Below, piece by piece: positions 46,157 through 56,688 of a DNA stretch of 64,000 nt (position 1 is its first letter; each line of letters begins with the position of its first letter). A program made the position numbers and the translations under genes. The notes under the pieces are model-generated. The model was given only the letters and a program-made list of their open reading frames with translations. It did not search any database and was not told where the DNA came from. This stretch comes from Rummeliibacillus stabekisii (GTDB lineage Bacteria; Bacillota; Bacilli; Bacillales_A; Planococcaceae): NCBI RefSeq assembly GCF_007988965.1, contig NZ_BJVD01000010.1, positions 26,745 to 90,744 of the forward strand, read 5' to 3'.

Positions 46157-47017
46157 CTATTGCTTCTTTTTTGGTATCTTTACAGTAATTTGATAAAATT
46201 CGTCGTGTTCTTCTTCTTCCGTTTCCACGGAAATCCCCGTTTTATTTACCATTGTTAAAGATTGTCGAATTGTATTAAGGGCGATTCGGATATCTTTGCT
46301 AATCGCTTTACGTTTTGGTTTAGGTTTTTTTACCTTTTCAACCGGATTGGCAATTTCAACAATTCTTTGTTCCAGCTGCCTCACGTTATATCCTTTTTCA
46401 ATTATTTCTTCCAATAATTGAAGCTGCAATTCTTCATCTTTAATGGGCACCAGTGCTCTTGCATGCCTTTCGGAAATGTCTCGTTTTAAAATGGCCTCTT
46501 GAATCGAATGAGGCAGCTTTAATAGGCGCAGTTTATTGGCAATCGTTGATTGACCTTTACCTAATCTTTGAGCAAGCGCTTCCTGCGTCAGCTCATGAAG
46601 CTCCAAAAGTCTTTGGTAAGCCTGAGCTTCTTCAATAGAAGTCAGTTCTTCTCGCTGCAAGTTTTCAATTAAAGCAACCGAAGCAGTTTCCTTGTCATTC
46701 ATATCGCGAATAATAGCAGGCACTTCTAACCAGTTTAATGATTTCATCGCGCGGTAGCGTCGTTCGCCGGCGATAATCTCATATTTATCTTCTTCGTATT
46801 TACGAACAACTATTGGCTGAATTACCCCATGCGTATGAATTGTCCGGGCTAATTCCTCAATCTTGGCATCATCAAAAATTGTGCGGGGTTGATATCGATT
46901 GGGGCTAATCTTATCAATGGGGATATTGGAAACTGTCTCTTTATCCCTACCCTCGGTTTTTGAGGTATTTTCTACTTTCTCACCACTTCCAAAAAAACGT
47001 GAAAAAGCACTTTTCAT
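46157..47017 (-). CDS. noc: Nucleoid occlusion protein Noc
   Basis: 286 residues, a ParB paralogue. The amphipathic N-terminus [12 protein letters not shown] is the membrane-targeting helix of Noc; [11 protein letters not shown] and the helix-turn-helix [24 protein letters not shown] follow. It binds NBS DNA sites and blocks FtsZ assembly over the nucleoid. Order noc-soj-spo0J is as in Bacillus. Confidence 0.96.
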   Translation of the reverse strand: MKSAFSRFFGSGEKVENTSKTEGRDKETVSNIPIDKISPNRYQPRTIFDDAKIEELARTIHTHGVIQPIVVRKYEEDKYEIIAGERRYRAMKSLNWLEVPAIIRDMNDKETASVALIENLQREELTSIEEAQAYQRLLELHELTQEALAQRLGKGQSTIANKLRLLKLPHSIQEAILKRDISERHARALVPIKDEELQLQLLEEIIEKGYNVRQLEQRIVEIANPVEKVKKPKPKRKAISKDIRIALNTIRQSLTMVNKTGISVETEEEEHDEFYQITVKIPKKKQ

Positions 47018-47178
47018 CCCTTGGCACCACCTTTTAGCAATATTTCCTTCTTTAATCCATTATGGATGAAGAATAGAGGCGACTATCTATCTATATATAT
47101 TTTCTAACATTATACAAAAAGTAAGTATGTCCAATTATATTATAGTGTCTTTTAATCAAAAACGATAGATTCCTTTTT

Positions 47179-47194
47179 CGTTTCATGTGAAACA
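47179..47194. other. parS-like site between noc and rsmG
   Basis: CGTTTCATGTGAAACA, two changes from consensus parS. Confidence 0.6.
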
Positions 47195-47197
47195 TTT

Positions 47198-47914
47198 CTA
47201 GTGAATTGGAGATTTATTAGGCATACCGGCCTTACGTGGATATTTTTTTGGTGTGCTTTTTATCTTTTTGAATACATATATTGTACGTTCGCTATTTTCT
47301 ATTGGGAGTGAAAATTTATATTGATCCATCAGTTTAGTGCCAAGTACTTGAATTGCCTTTTTAGCATCCGTTAATTCTTCCTCACCACTGGCAGCTTTCA
47401 TCGCAACAAAGATGCCATCATTCTTTACAAGTGGTGCGCACAACTCTGACAATACAGATAGCCGTGCGACTGCGCGTGCAGTTACTAGATCAAACTTTTC
47501 ACGGTATTGCGCCATTTGTCCAAAGTCTTCAGCACGAGAATGAACAAATTGCATATTTTCTAGTTCTAATACATCGCTTAAGTGATGTAAAAATTGAATC
47601 CTTTTATTTAATGAATCAACAATCGTCACCTTTAAATGTGGGAAGCAAATTTTAATCGGAATACTCGGAAACCCAGCGCCAGCTCCTACATCGCAGAGTG
47701 ATTCGATATCGTTAAAGTTTATATAAAAAGCAGCACTAATCGAGTCATAAAAATGCTTTAAATAAACAGAAGGTTGATCAGTGATCGCAGTTAAATTCAT
47801 TTTTTCGTTCCATTCGACTAATGTTTCAAAATATAAATGGAATTGCTGTACTTGCTTCTCTGATAACTCTATTCCTTGCTCTTTTAATGATTGCATAAAC
47901 TGTTCTTCGTTCAT
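47198..47914 (-). CDS. rsmG: 16S rRNA (guanine-527 N7)-methyltransferase RsmG
   Basis: 238 residues. SAM-binding motif [15 protein letters not shown] and the second motif [12 protein letters not shown]. It makes m7G527 in 16S rRNA. AAAGGGG lies 6 bases before the ATG. It ends the mnmE-mnmG-rsmG group. Confidence 0.97.
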   Translation of the reverse strand: MNEEQFMQSLKEQGIELSEKQVQQFHLYFETLVEWNEKMNLTAITDQPSVYLKHFYDSISAAFYINFNDIESLCDVGAGAGFPSIPIKICFPHLKVTIVDSLNKRIQFLHHLSDVLELENMQFVHSRAEDFGQMAQYREKFDLVTARAVARLSVLSELCAPLVKNDGIFVAMKAASGEEELTDAKKAIQVLGTKLMDQYKFSLPIENSERTIYVFKKIKSTPKKYPRKAGMPNKSPIH

Positions 47915-48006
47915 GTTATTCCCCTTTCATAGTGCTGCGAAGGCTCTCATCTAATTAATAGTAGACATGCACTGCCAAGTAGGCATGCATGTCTAGGATT
48001 TATTAT

Positions 48007-49893
48007 CTATACTTTTGCTATCTTACCATGTTCTATATACACTAGTAAAATTGATATATCGGCAGGATTTACTCCTGAAATACGTGAAGCTTGGGCAACT
48101 GAAAGCGGACGGACTTCTTTAAGTTTTTCTTTTGCTTCTGTTGCAATCCCTGAAATGGCATCATAATCGATGTTCTCAGGAATCTTTTTGCCTTCCATTT
48201 TCTTCAGCTTTTCGACTTGTTGAAGAGCTTTCTCAATATATCCTTCATATTTTACTTGAATTTCAACTTGTTCCTTTACTTCTTCATTCAGTTCCACTTC
48301 AGATGGTGCGAAGGCTGAAACGAATGCATAATTTGCTTCTGGACGTTTTAATAAATCTGTTCCTCGGATGCCATCTTTTAATGGACTGCTGCCTATTTCT
48401 GCAAGAGCAGCTTGTGTTTGCTCATTTGGTTTTATAATGATATCGTGCAATCTTGCAATCTCATTCTCCACTTGTTCTTTTTTAACTAAGAAGCGTTCAT
48501 AGCGTTCTTGTGAGATAAGACCTGCTTGATAAGCACGTTCTGATAAACGAATGTCAGCATTATCATGGCGAAGCAGCAATCTATATTCCGCGCGTGATGT
48601 AAGAAGACGATAAGGTTCATTTGTCCCTTTTGTCACTAAGTCATCTATAAGTACGCCAATATAAGCATCTGCGCGACCTAGAATCATTTCTTCCTTATCA
48701 AGAGCTTTTGCAGCTGCATTAATGCCAGCCATTAAACCTTGACCTGCTGCTTCCTCATATCCAGATGTACCGTTAATTTGGCCAGCAGTGTACAGATTTT
48801 GGATGCGCTTTGTTTCAAGCGTTGGCCATAATTGTGTTGGTACAATCGCATCATATTCAATCGCATAACCAGCGCGCATCATTTCTGCTTTTTCAAGCCC
48901 TGGTATGGTTTCAAGCATTTTGCGTTGGATATGTTCAGGTAAGCTTGTTGATAGTCCTTGTACATAGACTTCTTGTGTATTGCGTCCTTCTGGCTCCAAG
49001 AATAATTGGTGGCGTGGTTTGTCATTGAAGCGTACAATCTTCGTTTCAATTGACGGACAATAACGTGGGCCTGTCCCTGTAATCACGCCAGTAAACATTG
49101 GTGATTGTTCTAAATTATCATTAATGATTTGATGCGTTTCTGGACTTGTATAGGTTAACCAGCATGGAATTTGATCTGTGATGAATTCTGTCGTTTCATA
49201 GCTGAATGCACGTGGTTCAGGATCTCCAGGTTGGATTTCCGTTTTACTGTAATCAATGGTCTTGCTGTTCACACGCGGTGGCGTACCTGTTTTAAATCGT
49301 ACCATTTCAAAACCGATTTCTCGCAAGTTATCCGCAAGTTTGATAGATGGTTGTTGGTTGTTCGGTCCGCTTGAGTATTTTAAGTCGCCAATGATAATTT
49401 CACCGCGCAAGAAAGTTCCTGTTGTAATAATGACAGTCGAAGCGCGATAAATTCCACCTACTTGTGTAATAACACCCTTTACTTCATCATCTTCAATAAT
49501 CAGTTCATCAACCATAGCTTGGTGAATTGTCAGATTTTCTTGTTCCTCTAATAGCTTTTTCATTTCTTGTTGGTATAAGACTTTGTCTGCTTGTGCACGT
49601 AATGCACGAACAGCAGGACCTTTACCGGTATTGAGCATACGCATTTGAATATGCGTTTTATCAATTACTTTGCCCATTGCTCCGCCCATTGCGTCGATTT
49701 CACGGACAACAATACCTTTTGCCGGTCCTCCTACTGATGGGTTGCATGGCATAAAGGCTATCATATCTAAGTTGATCGTTAACACTAATGTTTTAGCGCC
49801 CATGCGAGCGGAAGCGTATGCTGCTTCAACACCTGCATGACCAGCGCCTATGACGATAACATCGAACGTGCCTGCTTCATAATTTGTTGGCAT
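48007..49893 (-). CDS. mnmG: tRNA carboxymethylaminomethyluridine synthase subunit MnmG (GidA)
   Basis: 628 residues. N-terminal FAD motif [21 protein letters not shown], the [12 protein letters not shown] block, and helical C-terminal domain. With MnmE it modifies U34 of several tRNAs. 58 bases after mnmE. Confidence 0.98.
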   Translation of the reverse strand: MPTNYEAGTFDVIVIGAGHAGVEAAYASARMGAKTLVLTINLDMIAFMPCNPSVGGPAKGIVVREIDAMGGAMGKVIDKTHIQMRMLNTGKGPAVRALRAQADKVLYQQEMKKLLEEQENLTIHQAMVDELIIEDDEVKGVITQVGGIYRASTVIITTGTFLRGEIIIGDLKYSSGPNNQQPSIKLADNLREIGFEMVRFKTGTPPRVNSKTIDYSKTEIQPGDPEPRAFSYETTEFITDQIPCWLTYTSPETHQIINDNLEQSPMFTGVITGTGPRYCPSIETKIVRFNDKPRHQLFLEPEGRNTQEVYVQGLSTSLPEHIQRKMLETIPGLEKAEMMRAGYAIEYDAIVPTQLWPTLETKRIQNLYTAGQINGTSGYEEAAGQGLMAGINAAAKALDKEEMILGRADAYIGVLIDDLVTKGTNEPYRLLTSRAEYRLLLRHDNADIRLSERAYQAGLISQERYERFLVKKEQVENEIARLHDIIIKPNEQTQAALAEIGSSPLKDGIRGTDLLKRPEANYAFVSAFAPSEVELNEEVKEQVEIQVKYEGYIEKALQQVEKLKKMEGKKIPENIDYDAISGIATEAKEKLKEVRPLSVAQASRISGVNPADISILLVYIEHGKIAKV

Positions 49894-49951
49894 GCTCGTT
49901 ACTTCCTTTCTATAGTAAGAATTAGTTTGATGCTTTCTCTTTGCTAGGGAG

Positions 49952-51337
49952 TTATTTTCCTAAGCAGAATTGAGAGAAAAGCTGATTAATAAGGCTATCT
50001 TGCACCGTATCCCCGACAATTTCGCCGAGAATCTCCCATGCACGTGTTACATCTATTTGAATCATATCGACAGGCACGCCTGCTTCCGCTGCAGTAATCG
50101 CATCTTGAATACGATCAAGTGCTTGATGCAACAATGCAATATGGCGAGCATTCGATACATACGTTAAGTCATTTGCTTCAACAGAACCTTCGAAGAATAG
50201 TGCTGCAATTGCTTCCTCTAGTTCTGCTACACCCTCTTCTTGCAACAATGAAGTCGTCACAACTCTTCTTTCTCCTGCAAGTTGTTTTACTTCATCTATA
50301 TCTATTTTTTGAGTCAAATCTGTTTTATTGACTACAACAATATAATCCATGTTTTGAATAGTATCAAATAAACGTCTATCTTCTTCGGTCAATTCCTCAT
50401 GGTAGTTGACAACGAGCAATATAAGATCTGCCTCTTTTAAAACTTGTCTCGATCTTTCTACTCCGATACGTTCGACAATATCTTCTGTTTCACGTATCCC
50501 CGCTGTATCTACCAAGCGTAATGGAACGCCGCGTACATTGACGTATTCTTCTATAATATCACGTGTTGTTCCTGCAACATCAGTGACAATAGCTTTATTT
50601 TCTTGTACTAAACTATTTAAGAGAGAAGATTTTCCCACATTTGGACGCCCTAATATAACGGTCGATAAACCCTCACGCAAAATTTTGCCTTGTGACGAAG
50701 TTTGAAGAAGTTTCTCGACTTCGCTCTTTACCCATGTGGCCTTTTCTAACATTAGTGGAATGGTCATTTCTTCTACATCATCGTATTCGGGATAATCAAT
50801 ATTTACTTCTACCTGTGCTAATACCTCAATCAATGCTTGTCTTAATTGGTTAATTAATCGTGACAATTTACCATCCATTTGATTTAGCGCTACGTTCATC
50901 GCTCTGTCTGTTTTAGCACGAATTAAATCCATCACAGCTTCTGCTTGCGATAAATCGATACGGCCATTTAAAAATGCCCGTTTTGTAAACTCGCCTGGCT
51001 CTGCCATTCTTGCACCATTACGTAGGACAAGCTGCAGTACTCGATTGACAGAGACTAATCCGCCATGGCAATTAATTTCTACTACATCTTCACGTGTAAA
51101 GGTTTTTGGCCCTCTCATGAGCGAGACCATAACTTCTTCTACTACCTCACCCGTTTCTACCTCTTTTAAATGCCCATAATGAATGGTATGGGATTTTTTT
51201 GAGGATAATTTTTTACCACTTGGCAAACTGAAAATCCGGTCTGCAATTTCTACCGCTTGGTCACCGCTTAATCGAACAATGGCGATCGCTCCTTCTCCCA
51301 TCGGAGTCGAAATCGCTGCAATAGTATCAAATTCCAT
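49952..51337 (-). CDS. mnmE: tRNA modification GTPase MnmE (TrmE)
   Basis: 461 residues ending in the essential FCLGK cysteine tail. N-terminal tetrahydrofolate-binding domain, helical domain with an inserted G domain: [28 protein letters not shown] and NKTD. GGAGG lies 11 bases before the ATG. Upstream gap carries back-to-back DnaA boxes. Confidence 0.98.
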   Translation of the reverse strand: MEFDTIAAISTPMGEGAIAIVRLSGDQAVEIADRIFSLPSGKKLSSKKSHTIHYGHLKEVETGEVVEEVMVSLMRGPKTFTREDVVEINCHGGLVSVNRVLQLVLRNGARMAEPGEFTKRAFLNGRIDLSQAEAVMDLIRAKTDRAMNVALNQMDGKLSRLINQLRQALIEVLAQVEVNIDYPEYDDVEEMTIPLMLEKATWVKSEVEKLLQTSSQGKILREGLSTVILGRPNVGKSSLLNSLVQENKAIVTDVAGTTRDIIEEYVNVRGVPLRLVDTAGIRETEDIVERIGVERSRQVLKEADLILLVVNYHEELTEEDRRLFDTIQNMDYIVVVNKTDLTQKIDIDEVKQLAGERRVVTTSLLQEEGVAELEEAIAALFFEGSVEANDLTYVSNARHIALLHQALDRIQDAITAAEAGVPVDMIQIDVTRAWEILGEIVGDTVQDSLINQLFSQFCLGK

Positions 51338-51435
51338 TAGTGAACAAACCTCCTATATATAATAAAACTTTAATCTGTGGATTGTGTTTTCCACAGCGTA
51401 TTAGTTGAACAGTTCAATATTTAGCTCAATAAAAA

Positions 51436-51453
51436 TTATCCACATGTGGATAA
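51436..51453. other. Back-to-back DnaA boxes upstream of mnmE
   Basis: TTATCCACATGTGGATAA is an 18-bp perfect palindrome made of two abutting perfect DnaA boxes, 99 bp before mnmE. A nearby CTGTGGA/TCCACAG dyad (about 51374-51397) adds partial boxes. Confidence 0.8.
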
Positions 51454-51499
51454 TTTTATTTTTCTATTCTAGCACTTAATCTTACCATAAAAGTGCAAA

Positions 51500-51532
51500 A
51501 AAATAAGTCCTTCTCGTCTGGGGAGAAGGACT
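51500..51532 (-). terminator. Terminator after jag
   Basis: Perfect stem AGTCCTTCTC/GAGAAGGACT; minus strand continues TATTTTTTT. It lies 18 bases after the jag stop. Confidence 0.92.
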
Positions 51533-51549
51533 CTTTCACAATCCTTAAG

Positions 51550-52362
51550 TTAAGCTCGTATAGGTTCAATGACTAAATGCCTCTTGGTGTCTTCGCCTTT
51601 TGAGTAGGTTTCAACGTCTAAACGGTCTGCCAAAATATGGTGTATAATTTTACGCTCATTTGAAGGCATTGGCTCTAGTTCTACCTTTTTGCCTGTATAG
51701 ACTGCTTTATCGGCCATTTTGTTCGCCAATACTTCTAATGATTGCTTTCTTTTTTCACGGTAATTCCCTACATCCAGTTTCACCATAATGAAGCGTTTGA
51801 CATACTGGTGGGCAACTAATTGTGCCAATTCCTGTAGAGCATTTAATGTGTTACCTCTTTTACCAATAAGCAATGCAGCTGAGTTGGTTGATAGATTAAA
51901 TTGTATCACTTTACCTTGTTGTACTGTCTCTATATGGAGATCAGAGATGGAAAGCTGCTTGGAAATATCGGATAGATATTCCTCTACTTTAGAAATAGCT
52001 AGTTCATAATCATTGCGTTCAAACGGAACTTCAGCATTTTCGCTGGTTGTTTGTATTTCGAGATTTTCTTCAATAGTACTTAAACTACTGCCAATCTGCG
52101 GTTCTGCCACTTCAGATTGACCATTCTCAACCGGCTCTGCTTTTTCTTGAAGCGGTTCTGCAGCCTCTTGTACAGCAAAGGGTTTTTGTGCTTGCTTTTC
52201 TGTGACTCGGATCTGCGCCTTTTTAGAACCAAAACCTAAAAAACCTTTTTTTGCTTCTTGGAGAATTTCAACATCTACTTGTTTACGGGTAAGGTTAAGC
52301 TCATGCAAGGCAAGCAAAAGTGCTTCCTCTACAGTTGCGCCTGTTTGCGTAACCTGTTTCAT
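51550..52362 (-). CDS. jag: RNA-binding protein Jag (KhpB/EloR)
   Basis: 270 residues from the ATG at 52362, with GAGGAGGAG 7 bases upstream. Jag-N domain (MKQVTQTGATVEEALLLALH), an acidic linker (about 75-135), a KH domain (ALLIGKRGNTLNALQELAQL) and an R3H domain (NERKIIHHILAD). It binds RNA with KhpA and influences division and wall growth. The insertase gene normally directly upstream is absent. Confidence 0.95.
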   Translation of the reverse strand: MKQVTQTGATVEEALLLALHELNLTRKQVDVEILQEAKKGFLGFGSKKAQIRVTEKQAQKPFAVQEAAEPLQEKAEPVENGQSEVAEPQIGSSLSTIEENLEIQTTSENAEVPFERNDYELAISKVEEYLSDISKQLSISDLHIETVQQGKVIQFNLSTNSAALLIGKRGNTLNALQELAQLVAHQYVKRFIMVKLDVGNYREKRKQSLEVLANKMADKAVYTGKKVELEPMPSNERKIIHHILADRLDVETYSKGEDTKRHLVIEPIRA

Positions 52363-52468
52363 ATCTGGGCTCCTCCTCTTCGCAGGCTTTGTTTGATGTG
52401 CTAAAAGCTCATTAGCATGGCTCTTCGCCATGTGGCCATTAGCAGAAATCCCTGCAAAATTGAATGAT

Positions 52469-52849
52469 TTACTTTATTCTACCATGCGGTTTCTTTTGGT
52501 CTCTACTGCTTCTCTTCATTACCTTTGCAATTTTTAATACATGCATTAGGCTTTTCTTTGTTTCGTGAAAATCTAAATCGGCCGCCGGGTTCCTGGCGAT
52601 AATGACGTAGTCCATATGCTGCTGCAATTCACCATCTAGTTCTAAAAAACTTTGGCGGACATAACGTTTAATTTGGTTTCTTGTGACTGCCTTTGCTACT
52701 TTTTTATTAATGGATAAACCAATCCTAAACTCAGTTTGCTTCTCCTTTTCAAGGAAGTAAACGACAAACTGCCGATTGGCGAATGACTTTCCTTTTTTGA
52801 ATACCTTTTGAAAGTCTTCATTCTTTTTAATTCTGCGGCGTTTTTTCAT
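52469..52849 (-). CDS. rnpA: Ribonuclease P protein component
   Basis: 126 residues. [20 protein letters not shown] at the N-terminus and the RNR-type motif in [15 protein letters not shown]. Basic C-terminal tail. It assists the RNase P RNA in tRNA 5' processing. Usual position after rpmH; the next gene is jag, 106 bases on. Confidence 0.96.
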   Translation of the reverse strand: MKKRRRIKKNEDFQKVFKKGKSFANRQFVVYFLEKEKQTEFRIGLSINKKVAKAVTRNQIKRYVRQSFLELDGELQQHMDYVIIARNPAADLDFHETKKSLMHVLKIAKVMKRSSRDQKKPHGRIK

Positions 52850-52892
52850 TTTTCACCTGCTTATTCCTCTTTTTCTTCTCCTCCGTATAATA

Positions 52893-52925
52893 AAAGAAAA
52901 AAAGACCACTGAGTTTATTCAGTGG
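52893..52925 (-). terminator. Attenuator between rpmH and rnpA
   Basis: Stem CCACTGA/TCAGTGG with a 6-base loop; minus strand continues TCTTTTTTTCTTTT. It would let rpmH be made in excess of rnpA. Confidence 0.88.
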
Positions 52926-52933
52926 ACTCATGG

Positions 52934-53068
52934 TTATGCTGATAATACTTTTCTTCCTTTACGGCGACGAGCAGCGATCACTTTACGACCGTTTTTAGTA
53001 GCCATACGTGCGCGGAAGCCATGTACTTTACTATGCTTACGTTTTTTTGGTTGGTATGTGCGTTTCAT
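52934..53068 (-). CDS. rpmH: 50S ribosomal protein L34
   Basis: 44 residues, [20 protein letters not shown] to the end GRKVLSA, very basic and nearly invariant in bacteria. AGGAGG lies 9 bases before the ATG at 53068. It is the first minus-strand gene from the origin. Confidence 0.99.
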   Translation of the reverse strand: MKRTYQPKKRKHSKVHGFRARMATKNGRKVIAARRRKGRKVLSA

Positions 53069-53204
53069 TATATGACACCTCCTGATGAAAGTCTATTAAT
53101 TCAATACTACAGACAGTCTTGCATATTATAGCTATTAGCAGCCAACTTTGTCAACTGTCTTCTGTAAATACTTAATCTCAACTGTTTTATTTCTCTGCTT
53201 AAAA

Positions 53205-53503
53205 TTATCCACAGATCTATCCCTCTTCTCTCAAATAAACCTGTGAACATATTTTTTTCGCTAAATTTTATCCACAACACTTGCTGACAACTTTTGCACA
53301 AGTTCAAACCGTGTGGATAAAGTGATTTGCATAATTATGCATTGTGTGGATAACATCTCAGAAACACTTGTCAGACAACATTTTTCTTGCTACAATTGTT
53401 GTGCTTCATTCTGTCGATAAATTTATAGCTTCAGATTTTATCCACAAATGTTAATAACCTGTGGATAATGATATCCACGCTATCAGGACAGTGTTTATCC
53501 ACA
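53205..53503. other. oriC: oriC, upstream DnaA-box region
   Basis: Seven perfect DnaA boxes in the rpmH-dnaA gap: plus-oriented TTATCCACA at 53205, 53268, 53438 and 53495, and minus-oriented TGTGGATAA at 53312, 53345 and 53460. TGTCGATAA at 53412 is a one-change match. Gene strand switches here. With the downstream region it forms a bipartite origin as in Bacillus, and the boxes also overlap the dnaA promoter region (autoregulation). Confidence 0.95.
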
Positions 53504-53633
53504 GGATGTGTTTACTGTGATTAATATATCATTAATCTACTTAATTCGTTATTATTTTTAATTCATAGACAAACTACTATCTTGAAAAAATGAAAAAAAT
53601 CATAGACCAGTATTTTAGAAAAGGAGAAGCGCC

Positions 53634-54977
53634 TTGGAACATATTGAAGAATTATGGGACAAAGTACTCTCTGAAGCGAAACAAAAAATATCCAAACCAA
53701 GCTTTGAAACTTGGTTGAAGTCAACGAAACTATTGGCTTATAACGGTGATACTGTGACAATCTCAGCGCCCAATTCATTCGGCCGCGAGTGGCTTGAAAA
53801 TCACTACGTACACCTAATAGCGGCTATTTTAGCTGAACTGACAGGGAAAGATTTGCATATTCGCTTTGTTGTTCAGCAAGATTCGAACTCAGAGAACTTT
53901 GATATCCCGACACCTCCCATTTCAGGGAATTCAAAAGAGCAATCCGAAACACCTTCTGGAATGCTGAATTTAAAAAACACATTTGATACATTTGTAATTG
54001 GTTCGGGCAACCGCTTTGCACACGCTGCATCCTTGGCCGTAGCAGAAGCGCCGGCCAAAGCTTATAATCCATTATTTATCTATGGAGGAGTGGGTCTAGG
54101 AAAAACTCACCTGATGCATGCGATTGGCCATTATGTATTAGAGCATAATCCAAAAGCGAAAGTTGTATACTTGTCATCTGAAAAATTTACAAATGAATTT
54201 ATTAATTCAATTCGTGATAACCGAGCAGAGGAATTTCGCAATAAATACCGGAGCGTTGATGTCCTATTGATTGACGATATTCAATTTTTGGCTGGAAAAG
54301 AATCAACACAAGAGGAATTTTTCCATACATTCAACACGTTACATGAAGAATTTAAACAAATTGTTATTTCCAGCGACCGTCCGCCTAAAGAAATTCCAAC
54401 GCTGGAAGACCGCTTACGTTCACGCTTTGAGTGGGGTTTAATTACTGATATTGCTCCTCCAGATCTTGAAACGCGGATCGCTATATTACGTAAAAAGGCT
54501 AAAGCAGATAATCTTGATATACCAAACGAAGTGATGCTTTATATTGCTAACCAAATAGATTCCAACATACGCGAGCTAGAGGGCGCGCTTATTCGTGTTG
54601 TCGCTTATTCCTCACTCGTTAATGAGGACATCACTGCAGAATTGGCTGCACAAGCATTAAAAAATATCATACCGAATGCCTCTCCACGCACCTTGACTAT
54701 TCTCGACATTCAAAAAGCTGTTGGTGAGCATTTTCACATTAAACTCGAAGATTTTTCTGCAAAAAAGCGAACAAAGTCGATTGCATTTCCAAGACAAGTC
54801 GCTATGTACTTATCGCGTGAAATGACAGATTGTTCACTTCCTAAGATTGGCGATGAGTTTGGCGGCCGAGACCATACGACCGTTATCCATGCGCATGAAA
54901 AAATCTCTACTCTTTTGAAAAGTGATCAGGGTTTACAGCAAGATATTAAACAAATAAAAAGTATGCTAGGCAAGTAA
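53634..54977 (+). CDS. dnaA: Replication initiator DnaA
   Basis: 447 residues from a TTG at 53634 ([20 protein letters not shown]), AGGAG 8-9 bases upstream. Domain I (1-85), linker, AAA+ domain with Walker [16 protein letters not shown] and Walker [13 protein letters not shown], and domain IV with the box-binding signature [15 protein letters not shown]. It melts the origin and loads the helicase. Confidence 0.99.
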   Translation: MEHIEELWDKVLSEAKQKISKPSFETWLKSTKLLAYNGDTVTISAPNSFGREWLENHYVHLIAAILAELTGKDLHIRFVVQQDSNSENFDIPTPPISGNSKEQSETPSGMLNLKNTFDTFVIGSGNRFAHAASLAVAEAPAKAYNPLFIYGGVGLGKTHLMHAIGHYVLEHNPKAKVVYLSSEKFTNEFINSIRDNRAEEFRNKYRSVDVLLIDDIQFLAGKESTQEEFFHTFNTLHEEFKQIVISSDRPPKEIPTLEDRLRSRFEWGLITDIAPPDLETRIAILRKKAKADNLDIPNEVMLYIANQIDSNIRELEGALIRVVAYSSLVNEDITAELAAQALKNIIPNASPRTLTILDIQKAVGEHFHIKLEDFSAKKRTKSIAFPRQVAMYLSREMTDCSLPKIGDEFGGRDHTTVIHAHEKISTLLKSDQGLQQDIKQIKSMLGK

Positions 54978-54983
54978 TCTATT

Positions 54984-55135
54984 TGTGGATAACACGAAAT
55001 GTTAACAACAAACTTATACACAGTCTATCTACATGTGGATAGACTGATTTTATTTGGCTAGAGAGGGCTTATCCACAAATCCACAGGCCCTATTACTATA
55101 TCTATTAATATTTAATAAATAATAAATAATATATA
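54984..55135. other. oriC: oriC, downstream boxes and DNA-unwinding region
   Basis: Perfect boxes at 54984 (minus) and 55069 (plus); one-change boxes at 55014 (TTATACACA) and 55034 (TGTGGATAG). A GC block CCACAGGCCC is followed by TATTACTATATCTATTAATAT, which fits the DnaA-trio pattern, and 40 bp of A/T. This is the arrangement of the Bacillus unwinding element. Confidence 0.88.
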
Positions 55136-55151
55136 AGCGAGGTTTGTAACA

Positions 55152-56288
55152 ATGAAATTTAGTATCATGAGGGACCGTTTGTTAGATGGATTGAATGATG
55201 TAATGAAAGCTGTAAGTTCAAAAACAACCATTCCAATTTTAACTGGAATCAAAATTGATATTTCTTCTGAAGGAGTGACTTTAACAGGTAGTGATGCAGA
55301 TATCACAATCCAAACCTTTATTCCTGTTGAAGAAGATGGAAAAGAAATCGTCCAAGTAAAAGAACCAGGTTCAATTGTTCTACAAGCACGGATGTTTAAC
55401 GAAATTATTCGTAAACTACCAACAAACGAAGTAGTAGTAGAGGTTAGTGAACAATTACAAACACGTATCCAATCTGGTAAATCGGATTTCCACCTTATTG
55501 GCTCGGATGCATCTGAATATCCTTTGTTGCCTGATATTTCTGCGGACCGTCAGATTACACTACCTGCTGATTTATTGAAAACGATTATTCGCGAAACTGT
55601 ATTCGCTGTATCAACCACTGAAAGTCGCCCCGTGTTGACAGGTGTAAAGTGGGAAATTAAAGATAACAGTTTAGTCTGTATTGCAACAGATAGTCACCGT
55701 CTAGCTCAAAGGAAAGTAACGCTTGAACAATTGCCATCTGAAGAAATGAATGTTGTCATTCCAGGGAAAAGCTTAACTGAATTAAGTAAAATCCTTAGTG
55801 ATTCACCACACCCTGTAGATATCTTTATGACAAATCAGCAAGTTTTATTCAAAACACCTGATGTTTTATTTTTCTCTCGATTGTTGGAAGGTAACTATCC
55901 GGATACATCACGCCTTATTCCGGAAGAATCATCTACTATTGTTACAATTAATGGGAAAGCTTTATTGCAAGGTATTGATCGTGCTTCACTCCTTGCAAGA
56001 GAAGATCGGAATAACGTTGTACGTTTCTCAACAATTGATAGTGGCACAGTAGAGATATCATCCAATTCACCTGAAATTGGTAAGGTGGAAGAAGAAATTC
56101 AAATCGACTCTTTTGAAGGGGAAGAACTTAAAATTTCTTTTAGTGCGAAGTATATGATGGATGCTTTAAAAGCCATTGACGGTCAAGAAGTTGTAATTCA
56201 ATTTACGGGTGCTATGCGACCTTTCACTATCCGTTCAATCCATGATGATGCGATATTGCAACTAATTTTACCTGTTCGCACATATTAA
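55152..56288 (+). CDS. dnaN: DNA polymerase III beta sliding clamp
   Basis: 378 residues. MKFSIMRDRLLDGLNDVMKA at the N-terminus, three repeated clamp domains, and the partner-binding C-terminus LQLILPVRTY. GAGG lies 8 bases before the ATG. Probably co-transcribed with dnaA. Confidence 0.99.
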   Translation: MKFSIMRDRLLDGLNDVMKAVSSKTTIPILTGIKIDISSEGVTLTGSDADITIQTFIPVEEDGKEIVQVKEPGSIVLQARMFNEIIRKLPTNEVVVEVSEQLQTRIQSGKSDFHLIGSDASEYPLLPDISADRQITLPADLLKTIIRETVFAVSTTESRPVLTGVKWEIKDNSLVCIATDSHRLAQRKVTLEQLPSEEMNVVIPGKSLTELSKILSDSPHPVDIFMTNQQVLFKTPDVLFFSRLLEGNYPDTSRLIPEESSTIVTINGKALLQGIDRASLLAREDRNNVVRFSTIDSGTVEISSNSPEIGKVEEEIQIDSFEGEELKISFSAKYMMDALKAIDGQEVVIQFTGAMRPFTIRSIHDDAILQLILPVRTY

Positions 56289-56367
56289 TATTTTTTTACT
56301 ATAACTTCCGGTAAAAATTATTTCCCAAATATATTAGTACCAGGTACTAAAAATGTCTTTTTGTACG

Positions 56368-56400
56368 AAAAGGATAGTCAAATGCACGACTATCCTTTTT
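56368..56400 (+). terminator. Terminator after dnaN
   Basis: Perfect 12-bp stem AAAAGGATAGTC/GACTATCCTTTT with an 8-base loop, ending in TTTTT. Confidence 0.9.
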
Positions 56401-56459
56401 ACTTATGAACAAAAGTTCGGTAAAATAGAATAAGATAAGAGCAGATAGGATGAAGTGAA

Positions 56460-56687
56460 GTGAAGAATATCATTTTAGAAAGTGAATTTGTTACACTTGG
56501 ACAGTTTTTGAAAATAGCCGATGCTATTAGCTCAGGAGGAATGGCTAAATGGTTTTTACAAGAAAATGATGTATATGTGAACGGTGAAGTAGATCGCAGA
56601 CGTGGCCGTAAACTCTATGCTGGCGACCTGATTAATATACCTGGTTGCGGGAGATTTAACCTTGTAGAGCCACAAAGCGAGGAGTAG
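56460..56687 (+). CDS. yaaA: S4-domain protein YaaA (RlbA)
   Basis: 75 residues from a GTG at 56460 (AGGA 9 bases upstream). S4 RNA-binding core [47 protein letters not shown]. Located between dnaN and recF as in Bacillus, and involved in ribosome maturation there. recF starts one base after its stop. Confidence 0.95.
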   Translation: MKNIILESEFVTLGQFLKIADAISSGGMAKWFLQENDVYVNGEVDRRRGRKLYAGDLINIPGCGRFNLVEPQSEE

Positions 56688-56688
56688 C

